NCBI GenBank assembly: GCA_947184155.2
Contig: CAMXCT020000312.1
Coordinates: forward strand, 184,023-248,022
From: Cladocopium goreaui
Taxonomy: Eukaryota > Sar > Dinophyceae > Suessiales > Symbiodiniaceae
DNA length: 64,000 nt
Reading direction: 5' to 3'
The translations under genes were made by a program, and so were the position numbers. This document shows, in pieces, positions 1-12,469 of this stretch (its first letter is position 1; each line of letters opens with the position of its first letter). The notes below the pieces were generated by a model. That model worked only from the letters and a program-made list of their open reading frames with translations, had not been told where the DNA came from and did no database searches.

Positions 1-46
1 GAATGCCAGAAGATATGTCAGATAGAATGCCAGAAGATTTGCCAGT
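1..46. repeat. minisatellite fragment (GAATGCCAGAAGATATG type)
   Basis: About two units of a 20-22 bp repeat built on GAATGCCAGAAG. The reverse complement of the same repeat forms a longer array at 52,731-52,850, so the family is dispersed in both orientations. Confidence 0.6.
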
Positions 47-189
47 AAGAAAATGTATAAATGTCATGGTGGGGATCACATGAAGTAAAGTAATTTTCTT
101 TTCTTTTGTTTTATTCTCTCCTGTCTCCTAAATGAAAACCTAAAGACAGGTGAAATCCAAAGAAAAACTTAAAGAAATCCTGGTAAGAA

Positions 190-432
190 CTGATAAGAAC
201 CCCCTACATGAAACCCTAAATAAACCCTAAACGTAAAGCAACCTCAAATGAAAGCCTAAATGAAACCTTAAATGAAACCTAAAGAAACCCTTAAATGAAA
301 GCCTAAATGAAACCTTAAATGAAACCCCAAAGAAACCCTAAATGAAACCCTAAATGAAACCTTAAATGAAACCCCAAAGAAACCCTAAATGAAACCCTAA
401 ATGAAACCCTAAAGGAAAGCCTAAAGAAACTC
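190..432. repeat. AAATGAAACCCT minisatellite
   Basis: Degenerate tandem units of 11-12 bp around AAATGAAACCCT, some with an extra AAAG. Open frames across it (FRVSFRVSF-like on the minus strand) are products of the repeat, not genes. Confidence 0.85.
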
Positions 433-660
433 TCAAGAAACCCACATGAACGTTTGAAGTACCAAAATGTAGCAAATACTATGCAAATGAGAGGTTGAAG
501 TGCCAAAATGTGGCAAATACCATGCAAAATGGAAGGCGAACATGGCCAAATGTAGCAAATGCCATTCAAAATGCAAAGTAACCATGCCAAAATGTAGCAA
601 GTTCATGCAAAATGCAAAGTAACCATGCCAAAATGTAGCAAATACCATACAAAATGACAG
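433..660. repeat. minisatellite with CCAAAATGTAGCAAATAC core
   Basis: Five to six imperfect units of about 35-45 bp sharing CCAAAATGTAGCAAATAC and ATGCAAAATG. It directly abuts the preceding array. No coding signal. Confidence 0.75.
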
Positions 661-1651
661 ATTCTAGTTCCAAACTGTTGCAAATACAAGACAAATGGTA
701 CCAGGAAAGAAAACCAAACAAAAATCCAAAACCTGAGCAAAAAAAACAAAAACTATTCTGAACCCTTTATTTATCTCCATGCGTGACATATATATAATAT
801 ATATATATATATATTATAGTCTATATGTTGGTGGTAATTGCTTGAAGATCCACACTGCAAGTTGATGTCGCTTTTATTTGTGGCCTCGTCTCTTAGGACT
901 ATTTTTGATGGCATTGCCCATGGCCCATGGTTGATGATTTGAATAATTTGATTGTTTCCATTATCTTGTCAAACCAATGGGAAAATCATATTTGTGTGAT
1001 AATATATCTTAATGGTGATTTGACGTAATAAGTTACTATAAGTTGATGTATGATTCTCTTTTATGATCATGTCAAATCACCATTCTGGTGTGATAATATA
1101 TGATATTACTCGATGTTGGGTGATACCCTTTTGTAATTTAACATAGCCATTGAAAATATGCCCATCTACTTCGATGTTACTTGCCAGGGAAACAACAAAT
1201 TGGACCAAGTTTCCATAGTGCTCACGTTCGTTCACGTCTCGACAATACCATCAATGCCCTCATGGACCGATTTTGGGTAATCAAAGTCGGGCCCCTTCCC
1301 CCGTTTATCAACACCTGGAAACGAATCATGGTGGATGTATATTAGGTGATAAAAGCACACTTGGGAGATATTGGGACCACGGAATGGGGGTGTCTGACAT
1401 GGAAAGGGGGATGGAATTGATTTCGACCCCCCCTATGCTGTATTGAATCAGCAGAGTTTCCAGCACTTCCATTGCTGTCAGATCGTGATGGTGGAGCGAT
1501 TCTTCCATGTGATCAGTGGTTTCCGTGCGCCTTTTCCAGTGCCTTTGGAACGGAAGGCGGAGCTTAAGTCGCTTAAGTTCATCGCAGTGTCCCATCCATT
1601 GTCTCACCCTTTTAAATTAGGACCCCGAAATATCCCATGAATTTCGCCCAG
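661..1651. other. no gene seen; AT-rich, intron-like
   Basis: Contains a (TA)n tract near 788-815. A GC-richer patch at about 1,443-1,600 is open on the plus strand but its frame opens with TTG and has no clear splice borders. I do not call a gene here. Confidence 0.4.
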
Positions 1652-1798
1652 GTTTCTGACACATTGGGATCGGTGGCGGTCGCCCTGCGGGTAGATCATG
1701 ACACCTCGGATGATCCCCACCTGCCGCCAGGCCGTGGCCGAAAGTCACCACAGCCTCGCGGGAGACCCAGCGAAAGGCCTGAAAGTGGCCCTCCCAAA
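1652..1798 (+). CDS. candidate internal exon, unknown protein
   Basis: A 147-nt GC-rich open segment preceded by a CCCAG acceptor and followed by an AAA|GTGAGA donor, so both borders look canonical and the exon is phase 0/0 (49 codons). The peptide starts VSDTLGSVAVALRVDHDTSD and ends in a proline/arginine-rich stretch. The composition contrasts sharply with the AT-rich flanks. I do not recognise a family. It may belong to a plus-strand gene together with other islands downstream, but I cannot link them. Confidence 0.45.
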
Positions 1799-3711
1799 GT
1801 GAGAAATGATACGGATGCCAACTGATGCCGATGCACGGGAGGCAATGACCCCTTTTTTTCCGGACAAACCCATATATATATATATTTGCATAACTGTTTT
1901 ATGCATTTGATCGCCTCCGGTTTTTTTGACACGGAAACAACAAGGAGGAATCCTTGTTTGGTTGGCTAAGGTGTGTTTTTCTGTCAGCCATGCGTATATG
2001 AATAACATGCTTCGCCAAAGAATAACATGTTCTTGCTGGCACTGCTAGCGATGCCCCCAGGTTCTCGTTGAGAACCCAACGTCCTGTGCCATCGTAGCAG
2101 AGGTCAGCAGCGATAGCGACCCCACAATGAGGTCACCATTTTTCTGAAATTGTCCTAGGATTGGGGGAATTACCATGAATTACCCACACACATTATTTTT
2201 TTCATATTTTTTCGGGTATGCGATTTTTTGAAAACTGATTAGATAAATCATCGAATTGGGGTTTCACCCCCTTGAAGGATGGATGTGCTGTACACCTGGT
2301 TGGGTACGTGTGAATGGGTCAATTGTTAGCCATAGCGGGGGAAATACAGCGGCCAGCTACAGCTTGATTTTGTATTCAGGATTGGTGAAGGGATGTTTTT
2401 CCATTTTTTGAGTTACACTGTACCATCATTTAGGGGTGCTCAAGACATATACTGCAAGCAAACCTTGTTGGGTTTGATTTGTTGGCTTCTTTGGCAAATA
2501 TGATGACAACATGTTGGGTTGAAGAGCTGAAAAGCAGTCGCACTTCTGGTGATATTTTGGACCTGGCCTGCTGGAAAATCCTTCATTCAGTTCGAGCATG
2601 TTCACTTCAAGACTCCGTTTATTCATACAGTCTGCCGTAATCAAACATAGCAATTTGAGATCCAGGGTACATCAACGGAGCCTTTAGGAAAATCAATGAA
2701 CATCATGTAGAATTGCCATGTTGGATTGAGATATTTGGAGCCTCAACTCCCAGAGTTGGTTCCACAACCCATGCACACATTTGTTTGGATTTTTATACCC
2801 GGCCCATAATAGGGAATGATGGGATGAGAATGGCCCAGAAATCATGTTTGACCATGGTGAAGTATGACTTGAAGCATTGGCTGCTGGATGCTGCTGGTGT
2901 GAACGGAACCGAATCCACTTGTCTTGTGAGTGGCTGTTGGGTTCATTAATTTCACTGTCCATTAAATGTCACAAGATGTGATTGACCAAGATTGCTGTCA
3001 TTTATATACTCAGTTCAGGCCTCGAATTGGAACTCCCAAACCTGGGTTTTGAGATACATATTCCATCATATTCTTGGCGAAAGTGTCAAAATCACATAAA
3101 GTATCCAGTGAATTTGACGAGTTTCTTTGCCAGTTTCCATATGTTTCCATTGATGTGTTGTTGCAGTTGATGTGTTTGTTGCTTCACCCGTCACCCCATT
3201 CGGCTTTCCTTAGCCGTCATAGCCTGCTGGGACGGAACTTGTTGGCCAGGTCCATGGGCTATTCCTTTCCCATGACGGAACCATGGTGCTGGTATATATG
3301 CTAACATAAAGGGGGTATATTGATGGGATCCATGTTACCATATATATATATACATATATAGCATACATGGATCCTATGGGTTTTAGTATGCTCATTACGT
3401 TCCCTCGGGCAGATTTCAGAGTATTTAAGAAACCACGCTACACAAAATAAGTTTGGAACCTCCAATGTCGGTATATATGTGTACCAGAAAACGTTAATCA
3501 GAAAAATCAATGCTCTGACAATCAAGGGAAGCCCTTAAACCGATCGTGTATCATTGTGTATCATGATGATCACATTCAAACATATTGTCACATTGAACAT
3601 GTTGAGTTAAACATCGCATTTTGCGGCATCCCAATGTCTGAGACAAAGCCATGCAGCTAAACTGGCACCCCAAAATCATCCCATCATCCCATAGCGTTCC
3701 TCCTGCCGCAG
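1799..3711. other. intron-like; no gene supported
   Basis: AT-rich with short (TA)n at 1,870 and 3,342. Several open frames of 60-90 codons occur on both strands but lack splice borders and coding-like composition. Confidence 0.4.
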
Positions 3712-3789
3712 CTGCCGAAAATCCAGGCGCCGGTGAAGCTGTCGAATCCTGAGGAGCACGGGAGATCACGGGAGCCCGTCCATCGTTCT
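3712..3789 (+). CDS. weak candidate exon, unknown protein
   Basis: Follows a good acceptor (TCCTGCCGCAG). The in-frame peptide runs LPKIQAPVKLSNPEEHGRSR and onward. A possible donor (ATG|GTTGTA) lies just past 3,797. No family recognised. The call rests on GC-rich composition and the acceptor only. Confidence 0.28.
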
Positions 3790-3810
3790 GAAACGATGGT
3801 TGTATGGTTT

Positions 3811-3980
3811 TACCCTCTGCAGTAAATTAACATAGAGCCTGAAACTAGCCAATCTTGAGTGGAAACTAATCTTCCAACCCCTATCTGCCAGGGTCTATGT
3901 TAATCTACTGGAGGATAATTTGTAAATCAACTATAAATCGGCCACTTTCCATAGCTATGTTAAATTACCAGAGGGTACTA
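3811..3980. mobile_element. MITE family A, nested pair
   Basis: Begins TACCCTCTGCAGTAAA and ends CCAGAGGGTA, the terminal inverted repeat shared by the other family A copies. An internal second right end (near 3,918) suggests one copy inserted in another. Confidence 0.6.
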
Positions 3981-4221
3981 GTGAACATGACAAAAAATGG
4001 TGGTTTAAACATGTTTTAACAGGCAACAAGACTCGGTGTTAGGAATTGGCCCTACAGCTACAAAATGCCACGATTGTTAATGATGACTAAGGCAAGAATC
4101 ATACAGTAAATGGATATAGCTATGGGAAAGGGTCCATTGCTGTAGAAGTCAAATTGGCCAATCTGAAATTTACCAAATCAAATAATCTGCGGTCCTCGAT
4201 GATCGATCGATGATCGATGAG

Positions 4222-4275
4222 CTCCAGGAGAAACAGGCACGACAGCGAAGCACTTCCAAGATGTCCACTGCGCAG
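4222..4275 (+). CDS. candidate exon, charged helical segment
   Basis: Peptide LQEKQARQRSTSKMSTAQ, bounded by GATGAG| and GCGCAG|GTGGGA. The sequence is charged and helix-like. It could precede the coiled-coil exons at 4,968 and 5,249, but phases were not tested. Product unknown. Confidence 0.35.
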
Positions 4276-4967
4276 GTGGGACGTGGTCGAAACTCGGGGG
4301 ACATTTTGGGACCAAGAAACCGGGTGGGTTTTTCACATGGTTTTAACAACCAGAAATCTTGGTCTCTCAAGAAACCCAACATGGACGTTTTACCATGGAT
4401 TTGACATTCCCACGTCTGGTTGCAGCTTCTTAGTCACTGAACTAAGCTGCAGCCGTCAAGCTTGGGTTGAGTGCTGGTTGGGATGGGAGTTTGGAACACC
4501 TGCAGTTGCCAAAAATATCGTTGTGGTGAGTTGGTTCAGAAGTATGACCGGATAGAATTTACACTTAGTCACTTGGATTGGTGTTCTATCCGACAACTGG
4601 GAGCTTCGCCTTGTCATGTCAAAACCATCAGAACGTTGAAGGATCATTCAAGACCCCGCTGGTTCGCGTCTGTGAGGCTTCCGTGAAATCAATGGAACAA
4701 CCGCTACTAATGGCATCTGCTAGTGAAGGGCTGAGTGGATGGATAGATGGGTGTTTTACTGGATGAACCTTTGGGTGTTTTACTTTGCAGTATCAAAGCT
4801 CGTTTGTTGGTTCATATATATATATATATTATTATTATTATATGTTAAATATATATACAAATATATTTTTTATTACAATATATATATATATGCTGTGTGT
4901 ATATATATATATTATGTGTGTGTGTGTCCACGCCTGTCTCTAAGGTTTTCACGTTTTTATTCTGCAG

Positions 4968-5324
4968 GGGTGGCTGAAAGCCAAAAGGACCTTGAGTCTT
5001 TGACTGGCGAAGTCAGCGAAATGGAGAAGCAAGTTCAGCTTGCAGGTGAATCTAGAAAGAAGGAAAATGACAAGTTTTCACGTCTTTATTTTGCAGGGGG
5101 CGCAAGAACCTTTGGTGCGTCTTGCGCCAACGAAGACACTCACCATTGGTTGTGTAAACGTACCTGCAGGCACGCCATGGGCACCGTCGTGTGCAGCTTG
5201 GGTGTCAACACAAACATCAATTTTTAACCCGGTAAGCTTAGCTCACAGACTAGGCGATGCCTTTGCTGCCATTACAAATGGACAACAGACACTAAAGAAC
5301 GAAATGTCAAACATGACTTCTCAA
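4968..5324 (+). CDS. coiled-coil exons, copy 1
   Basis: Exon 4,968-5,073 follows TTCTGCAG and encodes VAESQKDLESLTGEVSEMEK and a further charged helix. The segment from 5,097 follows TTTTGCAG and reads GAQEPLVRLAPTKTLTIGC in one frame. Exon 5,249-5,324 follows GCTCACAG, encodes LGDAFAAITNGQQTLKNEMS and ends at CAA|GTGTGT. Both outer exons have heptad-like spacing. The gene is not recognised. Two very short GT-AG-like gaps (about 22-25 nt before 5,097 and about 17 nt before 5,249) are odd and may reflect acceptor duplication rather than true introns. Confidence 0.45.
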
Positions 5325-5735
5325 GTGTGTTCTCGGCGGGGAGATCTGTCACAGTCCCGTCGTGATCCTGGGATTCCAGGCCTCTTGAAAGTTCCTATTT
5401 GAAACCAGTATTTGAAACGCCATGTCTATGGCTCAAGAAAATGACATAGCCGGTGCTCCGGCTTGGAGACATTTCATGTGTTAGAACCCTGGTTTCGGAC
5501 AGTCCTTCCGAAGTTTACTTCATTGCTTTGAGATGAAACCAGCACTTGAAACCTGCATTTGAATTTCGAACTTGCTGAAACATGATCCTTGGATCATATG
5601 AAACGACCAAGTTCCTGGATGTGTCTCTGTGTGCCATTTGGCTCAAGCAAAAGTTTGCTCTGCAGTTTCCTGGCTTCGTGCCTTCGTGTGTGTGTCCACG
5701 CCTGTCTCTAAGGTTTTCACGTTTTTATTCTGCAG

Positions 5736-6094
5736 GGGTGGCTGAAAGCCAAAAGGACCTTGAGTCTTTGACTGGCGAAGTCAGCGAAATGGAGAAGCAA
5801 GTTCAGCTTGCAGGTGAATCTAGAAAGAAGGAAAATGACAAGTTTTCACGTTTTTATTTTGCAGGGGGCGCAAGAACCTTTGGTGCGTCTTGCGCCAACG
5901 AAGACACTCACCATTGGTTGTGTAAACGTACCTGCAGGCACGCCATGGGCACCGTCGTGTGCAGCTTGGGTGCCAACACAAACATCATTTTTTTTAACCC
6001 GGTAAGCTTAGCTCACAGACTAAGCGATGCCTTTGCTACCATCACAAATGGACAACAGACACTAAAGAACGAAATGTCAAACATGACTTCTCAA
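5736..6094 (+). CDS. coiled-coil exons, copy 2
   Basis: Repeats the copy 1 exons: 5,736-5,841, a middle part from 5,865, and 6,019-6,094 (LSDAFATITNGQQTLKNEMS). Substitutions between copies are few and keep the frames open, which argues for a recent duplication or for constraint. Downstream of 6,098 the copy runs into a (GT)n tract and a family B MITE fragment. Confidence 0.45.
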
Positions 6095-6130
6095 GTGTGT
6101 CTGTGTTCCTGTGTGTGTGTGTATGTTGTA

Positions 6131-6199
6131 TGTTCAACCATATTTGGGATAATGATCCCAATGAATATTTTTCAGAGGGGTTCAAACCACCAACCGGAA
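6131..6199. mobile_element. MITE family B, fragment
   Basis: Right end GGTTCAAACCACCAACCGG matches the terminal inverted repeat of family B copies at 13,428, 15,131 and 58,652. The left end is degenerate. Confidence 0.45.
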
Positions 6200-7545
6200 A
6201 ACAAAGTGGAACCCCTGCAAAATCAAGCGTTGCGATAATGTCTCATCGGATTGCACTGAGGATGACTGCAGTATATACCTAACATATCCTGACATATTAG
6301 TATCATATATCCCGCTAGCAAGCGACTATGGCACTATGGCACTATCCACGTACACCGAGGGCCCAAGGGGAAATGCCACTAATTAGATGGGACATAGGAG
6401 TTAGTTAGCTGGTTAATAAGTGTGTTACAGTTATACATCCCCTTTGTGTCTGTGTTGTTTTGAATTATTCAGTTCCCTCAGTTCTTGACCTCACAAACTC
6501 AGTGGCCCCATTTGTCGATTTTTGTCGAGCTTCAACAAAGCTCGGGACTGGGTGAGGTGAGGCGGATGAAGAGGAGAAGGACATGGAGCAGAAGTTGAGG
6601 ATTGTTGTCCGGAGACCCGGGCTGATGTCTCGATGATACGAAAGCTAGGTCTGGGCAAGGGCCCTTGACATGAGAACGCTAAGTTGGTTTGTGACGAGAA
6701 CGCTACTGCGATTTCTGGTTACCATATATCTATTCAATATCCTGTCCTGTTCTATCCTATCCTATCCATATATATATATATATAGTTAGATGATGTTAGA
6801 TTGGGGTAGAACCGGGTAGAACCCAACTTGAATTTATTTTACACGGGGGGCGTTTTGGGCCAGGTTGACTCAACCAGCGATGTTTCCGGGCTCCACCGTT
6901 GGTTTTCAACATCCGGAAAGCTCCGGGGATCTAAGATCCAGCAATTTAACTGGCAGAGCCAAGCATGGAAAAGAACACCAAAAAACTCATGAATTGGGAT
7001 AGTGAACACAAAAACTGCATGGATATACTATGATTAATACAATATGGATCTATATGGAGTATGATTCTGATTCAACCAGCGATTCAATTGAGATTCATAT
7101 TGGGAATTCACTACTAAACCTATTAGGGATCATTACTGAGATGAAAGCTGAATGTATCATTGGGATACCTATGACACCTGGGAACTGGTTTCGCAGGAAC
7201 GCCAATGATACACCATCTTCTTCAATTCACGATTTGGATCCGTTTGGGGACTAGTATGTAGATCGTCCCAACTAACAAATATGACTATACATGAATATAC
7301 ATTGAATAAATATATACAGTATGTATATATATATATATGTATGAGGTTGGGTATATATATATATGTATATATTTATGTGTAGTATACTATGTATGTACAT
7401 ATCAACAGAACATTGAACCACCAATCGGCTTTACATCATGGATGCCTAGGTGCCTCATCGGCAAGCCATGAAGATTCCCATGAACGTCTTCTGGAGGCGC
7501 GGCTGCCTCCAGTGTTTGTTTCTCAAAGCCCCGTAACTGTAGAGA

Positions 7546-7653
7546 TACCCTCTGGTAAACATACAAAAAACTATGGAAAATCACCATGTTTAATGGGTAA
7601 ATCATCTATTTCTATGGCCATTTTCAATAGCTATGGTTGCATACCAGAGGGTA
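7546..7653. mobile_element. MITE family A copy
   Basis: About 108 bp, TACCCTCTGGTAAAC at the left and CCAGAGGGTA at the right. The interior is itself partly palindromic (GAAAATCACCATG versus CATTTTCAATAG). Confidence 0.75.
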
Positions 7654-8625
7654 TTTGCCATAAACTGTAGAGAATATATGATATTTGCCATAAATCTATA
7701 GTGAACCTAGTGAACTAGACAAAAAAAGCACCTAACTTGGCCATGGTTTGGCATTTGGGGGCACCACCTTTGTGGCAAGAAAAACGGCAATGCTATATTT
7801 GTTTGTGGATTCCGCAGCTTTTCAGGCAGGTCTCAAGCTTTTTCCACCAGGCCGATGGTAAAGTTTCCCATGTGCTCCATGTGGGTCTTGTTTACTATAG
7901 CCTATAGCATTTGACCCTGGGACCCTGACATGAAGCAAAAGGAGTACGCATCATATATATATATATATATAAATATAAATACATGAACATCATGAAAGAT
8001 GTGAATTATGATGATAATGTATAGACCATACTGTAGGACCTAAAGGCTCTTTGTTCCCACCAACTCGTGCACTCGTGCCATGCTGGACATGCTGGACGAC
8101 GCCAGAATTTGCGGTGACTCAGCGGTGCCGGAATCCCACCCATAAAGACGGTGATTGTTTTGGGCTGGTTTATTGTGTTTATTTGTTGGGTTTACCACAT
8201 TATTCTAAATGGTGTTTATAGATGTTTATAGTGTATACTAACAATCCATTATTGGTAGCAAACCCAATTGTTTATTGGTAATATTTATCCAGTTCTATTA
8301 CTTGTGCTCTGTTAACTATCCAGGCTATACTAAGCCAGATGTGTGGTTTACTGCCAAGCTAGTGATATATACCATTATATACCTAATTTACAGGAACCAA
8401 CATATACTATAGAGTACCTTTGTATGTTAACCAACTATCTAGGGGATTTTGGGCAGGGTATCCGGGTAGATTGGCCGTTCGGTCCCTTGTCCAGCTTTGA
8501 TCGATGGTACATTTCGATCATCGGAGACCAGTGAAAAAAAAAACGATATCAGTGACATCCTTTTGCCCACGGAAGGACCAACAAAGAACACACATGGTCT
8601 TCTATTATAGGTATTTTAAGGGAGT

Positions 8626-8735
8626 TACCCTCTGGTAAACATACAAAAAACTATGGAAAATCACCATGCTATCAATGGGTAAATCCACTATTTCTATGGC
8701 AATTTTCCATAGCTATGTTAAATTACCAAAGGGTA
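8626..8735. mobile_element. MITE family A copy
   Basis: About 110 bp. Its left 40 bp are identical to the copy at 7,546. The right end is CCAAAGGGTA, one substitution from the family consensus. Confidence 0.75.
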
Positions 8736-9485
8736 TATTGTACATTGGTTTTTGGAACTTTTGGTCTTGAGGTATCTGATTCTCGATTCAATATTGGGAT
8801 TACCCTGAACCATGAATCTAACTAAATACAGGCAAATGATTGCAGCGATGTACATGAGATGACCAGTGCATTTTCATACATGATACATACATTTTATGTG
8901 TAACAAAAGTCCTGCAATTTGACTGGGAGGCATTGAGCTAGGCCGGAATCTGCATATTCTTTTGTGAAACTAATTTTGCACAAAGTTAAGTGTACGTGTG
9001 AGTCGCCGGAGGATGCTAGACTTAATCATACTGATAGGACTCCATTTAGTGGCCTCATATGTTCCTCTCAGTTGACTGTTGCTCAACTACCAGCATCCGA
9101 CCCAAGCTTCCCATGTTTGGGCAGTCGTCACCTTGCACGCAGACCCAAGAAAGAAACTAAGAGGCTTGGTCTGACACCTGAATGCACAAGTTAAATCTTT
9201 ATGATTCTTTCTGGTTTTATCCATGCTGGTACCACCCCAGAGGGGCCACACCAGCGCAGCGGGTGCGAGGTTTCTTGCTCACGATTGCGAAGGGCTTTCT
9301 TCCCTGCACCTTGGCCATTGCCCGGATAGGACTTGGCAGGAAGGGCTTCCCTCAATGACGCAACGGCGGGCGGTGCCCCAGTTTTAGGAAATGCTAAGTT
9401 TGTAAACATAACATTAGTGGTTATAGCCTAGCTATAGTATGCTGCTATAGTTAGATTGTTTATGTTTATATATATATATACATAT

Positions 9486-9516
<31 letters not shown>

Positions 9517-10384
9517 TATTGATTCGTCACCTTATAACTAGGGGACGCCAGCTAGCACACCTTGGGCTTCTTCTCCAAAACCATCTCCGCACCTCAGCTA
9601 CTCAGAGATGGGTTTGCAAAGTGAGGTCAAAGAGACGTTGCGGAGGATGGGTTAGAATGATTTAGAATGGATGTCCCAGTGGTTTCTAGATTGTTTTAAA
9701 TGAATTTTCCTAATTTTTGGTGTCAAGTTACTAGTTGTCATGTCCGATGGTCGGATGTCAGCCCTGTATTTGGTGTATTTGACAGCATTTGACCTGTGTC
9801 TACTGAAATTTGACACGGAACTACAAAAGCCAGCAAACCTGCAGGCCAGTTTTCAGGACTGGAAAATGTCATCACTACATCATACACATGATTTCCAGTG
9901 CGTCCTACATGTCTTTTTTGGTTTGCTCCCCAGTAGGCTATTGAACTGGTCGATTTTTTCACTCTTTTAAACATGCTGGTCTTACATGGGCTATGTTAAA
10001 TCACATGGGTCAAAATACCGTCAATCGTCAACATGTGTTAAAGATCAACGGCCCATTTGTGTTTAAATGAGGTTTTCAAACCAAAAGAAAGCACCAGCAA
10101 GGCACAGCACCAGGTGGTGCCCCCCAGTGATGCTTGCTGGTTTATCCATGTTTATCCCATGATCTAGTTTGACATATTTACCATAAACCAGAGTATAACC
10201 ATAGTTAATTCACCATTCATGAACTCATGAACTAAAGACCTAAACCAACCCAAAGCGATTCCGACCAAGGCAGCTCAGCTGGTCATTTGACGAACAGCTG
10301 CAGGGAGCTGCTCGAGTTGAAGGCTGAGGATACCTTGTGGCGCCAATGTGCCGCGGAGCATCCCTGGGGGATGTGGATCCTACC

Positions 10385-10513
10385 TGCCATGGTAAAGTGA
10401 CCGCATTTTCAATTGGTAAATCACCAAGGTTTCATAGGTAAATCAACTATTACTGGCCATGTTCATAATAACTACTGAGTAACTACTGGTATGTTAAATT
10501 GCCGGAGGGTATA
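10385..10513. mobile_element. MITE family A copy, degenerate
   Basis: Right terminus GCCGGAGGGTA and family-like interior (GGTAAATCACC, TGGCCATGTTCA). The left terminus has decayed. Confidence 0.4.
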
Positions 10514-11830
10514 TGTACCATGGTCAAAATCTATGGGTTTTCTATATGGTTTTCTTCTAAAAAGGGATGCTTAGCCAACCAGAGTGCTTGGTGTTCGCAT
10601 TCTCGCCCCTGCCTTTGGCAGTAACACTCGACGAGATGGCGATGGATAGAGAGAGAGAGAGAGAATATATATATATTATATATATATACCTGATATACCC
10701 ATGAGAAGGATTTCCATTGTGGGAGGGGAAATGGACTTTTCTGTGACCCAGAACATGGTGAAGTACATGAATTTAACCAGCAAAAACATGGAGATTTGAT
10801 GGGGCATCAACGGGGATATAGTGGGATATATAGCCACTTATATCCGGTTCAGCCACCGGTTAGTTGGTTGGTTGCAGGGTTTTGAACGGCAAATGAGTGG
10901 CAAACAGCATCAAGCTAACCCCTCCTTGTTCCCCCAAAGAATATAATATATATAATGTGGATAAAACAATAATGAAGCATCCCCAATTTCATGATAAATA
11001 GGTGGTATAAACCATTCCCAAATGGGTGGTTTATTTTCGTTTTAACCGCATTATAGATGGTATGAATAGATGCTCCTGCATATATGGGTTCTGGTGTCAC
11101 GACTCTAAGCTACAGCCGTCCATGAGCCAGGCTATTTGCAGCAATATCCAGAGCGCTCGTGCAAGGCAACTTGATGACTTGGCTGTCGTTGTAATGAGGA
11201 TGAGAATGGCCCAAGCACCAGCCGGATCACAATTTTCCATACTGTCTCAGCAGATCAGTATGAGCACATATGTTAGGGCTTTGAGTATTGAGGGTGCAAA
11301 AACCGGGAAAATCAAGGATGGCAACTGAAAATATAAGCGACAGACAGAAGCGACACATGATTTGCCCACGTCCCATCGGTTGAAAGCAATTCTCTAAGGA
11401 TTTCACATTGCCAGGTCGGAGTAGCAATGCCAATTCTCCGCTACATCTCGTTTCTTTTGATGCATATGAAACTTACTCATCCACAGGACGTGAAATCCCA
11501 ATGTTTGCAGCTCCACATTGCGATGTGAAAATGTTGCTTAGATTTTGGCGTTCCACTTATCGCGGTGGTCTCTCGTGATTTTATCATCCCGGGGGCGAAA
11601 TAACCTTATTTTCCATGTTTCAGTCTGTATTACAGGAATAATCATCCAGTTTTTGTTGATTATTCCTGAATGTAATTGTATCAACGTGGTTGAACCCCTA
11701 TTCTGTAATTATTTAGTTTTCAGTCTACAATTGCAAACAAAACATCTATGGACACCATAACCGGCTCATCATATTGCATGGCTTTCTCCCTACGGCGCCT
11801 TCTCTTTGTCGGTTCTTCCTGCTCTCCCAG

Positions 11831-11980
11831 GTGGCCTTATCTTGGCGATGTCGCTTGGCGATGCGCCAGCCGCTGAGAGAGCTACGTTTGGAGGGTCTCT
11901 TGCCATTTTGTTTGCGAGAACAGTTGAGAAAAATATGTGGAAGATCTGGGAAACTGTTGAAAAAATCAGCGAAACTCCCA
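11831..11980 (+). CDS. candidate N-terminal exon of the Rab-like gene
   Basis: Follows TCTCCCAG and encodes GLILAMSLGDAPAAERATFG and on to ISETP, ending at CCCA|GTGTCA in phase 1. That phase fits the exon starting at 12,342, which needs one base. If joined it gives an N-terminal extension of at least 50 residues before the P-loop. Rab proteins usually have a short N-terminus, so this link is inference from phase and spacing only. Confidence 0.35.
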
Positions 11981-12341
11981 GTGTCAACTGGGTTAGTTGA
12001 AGGGAACACTTACGCGTGAACCCATTGTTCTTCCTGGTACTATAGTTGTTGGGGCTTCCTGCAAAATCTCCCTTCATCCAAGTCTGGGATAAATAAACCA
12101 TTCCCATCCATTCTACATGGAAGGGGTTCATGAAATCAGCATCACCCAAACGCCGTATACTTTATCTTATTCATGTCTGTGAATTTTATATATCAATCAT
12201 ACTACCAATATTGTACACACACACATATATATATATATACACATAGAGGGACAAAGTACATGTACTGAATGACAAAGAAATCAGTAGACATAGGCTGAAG
12301 TAGACTTACCCAGAACATCCAGAAAACCAATGAAAACCCAG

Positions 12342-12469
12342 GCACCGAGGCAGTTCTGGACTGGGAAGCTGCGCTGCTTGTGCTGGGCAGCCCATGGAGT
12401 GGCAAGACGTGGCTGGTGCATCGCTTCTGCCAGGGCAAGCCACCGGAATGCCTGGATAAGGCGCGGCTT
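12342..12469 (+). CDS. Rab-like small GTPase, P-loop exon
   Basis: Six islands between here and 20,800 line up in order with a Ras/Rab G domain of roughly 180 residues. This exon gives strand 1, the P-loop GSPWSGKT (GxxxxGKT, G1 motif) and helix 1 (TWLVHRFCQGK). The acceptor is AACCCAG. The 3' border is uncertain, since no GT fits the phase of the next exon, so a GA or GC donor near 12,455-12,461 is possible. Later islands carry altered G3 and G4 motifs, so GTP binding or hydrolysis may be lost. Rab proteins control vesicle traffic; a specific role is not inferable. Confidence 0.6.

Larger units (their letters stand above)
4923..6098 (+). repeat. tandem duplication of an exon cassette
   Basis: 4,923-5,328 and 5,691-6,098 are near-identical (a few substitutions and a small T-run indel), offset by 768-770 bp. 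Each copy holds a pyrimidine-rich acceptor, a coiled-coil exon, a second acceptor, a middle segment and a second coiled-coil exon. About 360 bp of unique sequence separates the copies. Confidence 0.9.
6200..11830. other. intron/intergenic; scattered weak coding-like patches
   Basis: Mostly AT-rich with (TA)n tracts (6,770, 7,325, 7,955, 9,470, 10,665). GC-richer patches at about 7,460-7,545, 8,075-8,130, 9,230-9,370, 10,274-10,383 and 11,113-11,270 are open in a frame and could be small exons, but none has two convincing splice borders. The 10,274 patch (SCRELLELKAEDTLWRQC in frame) is the best of them. Confidence 0.35.
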
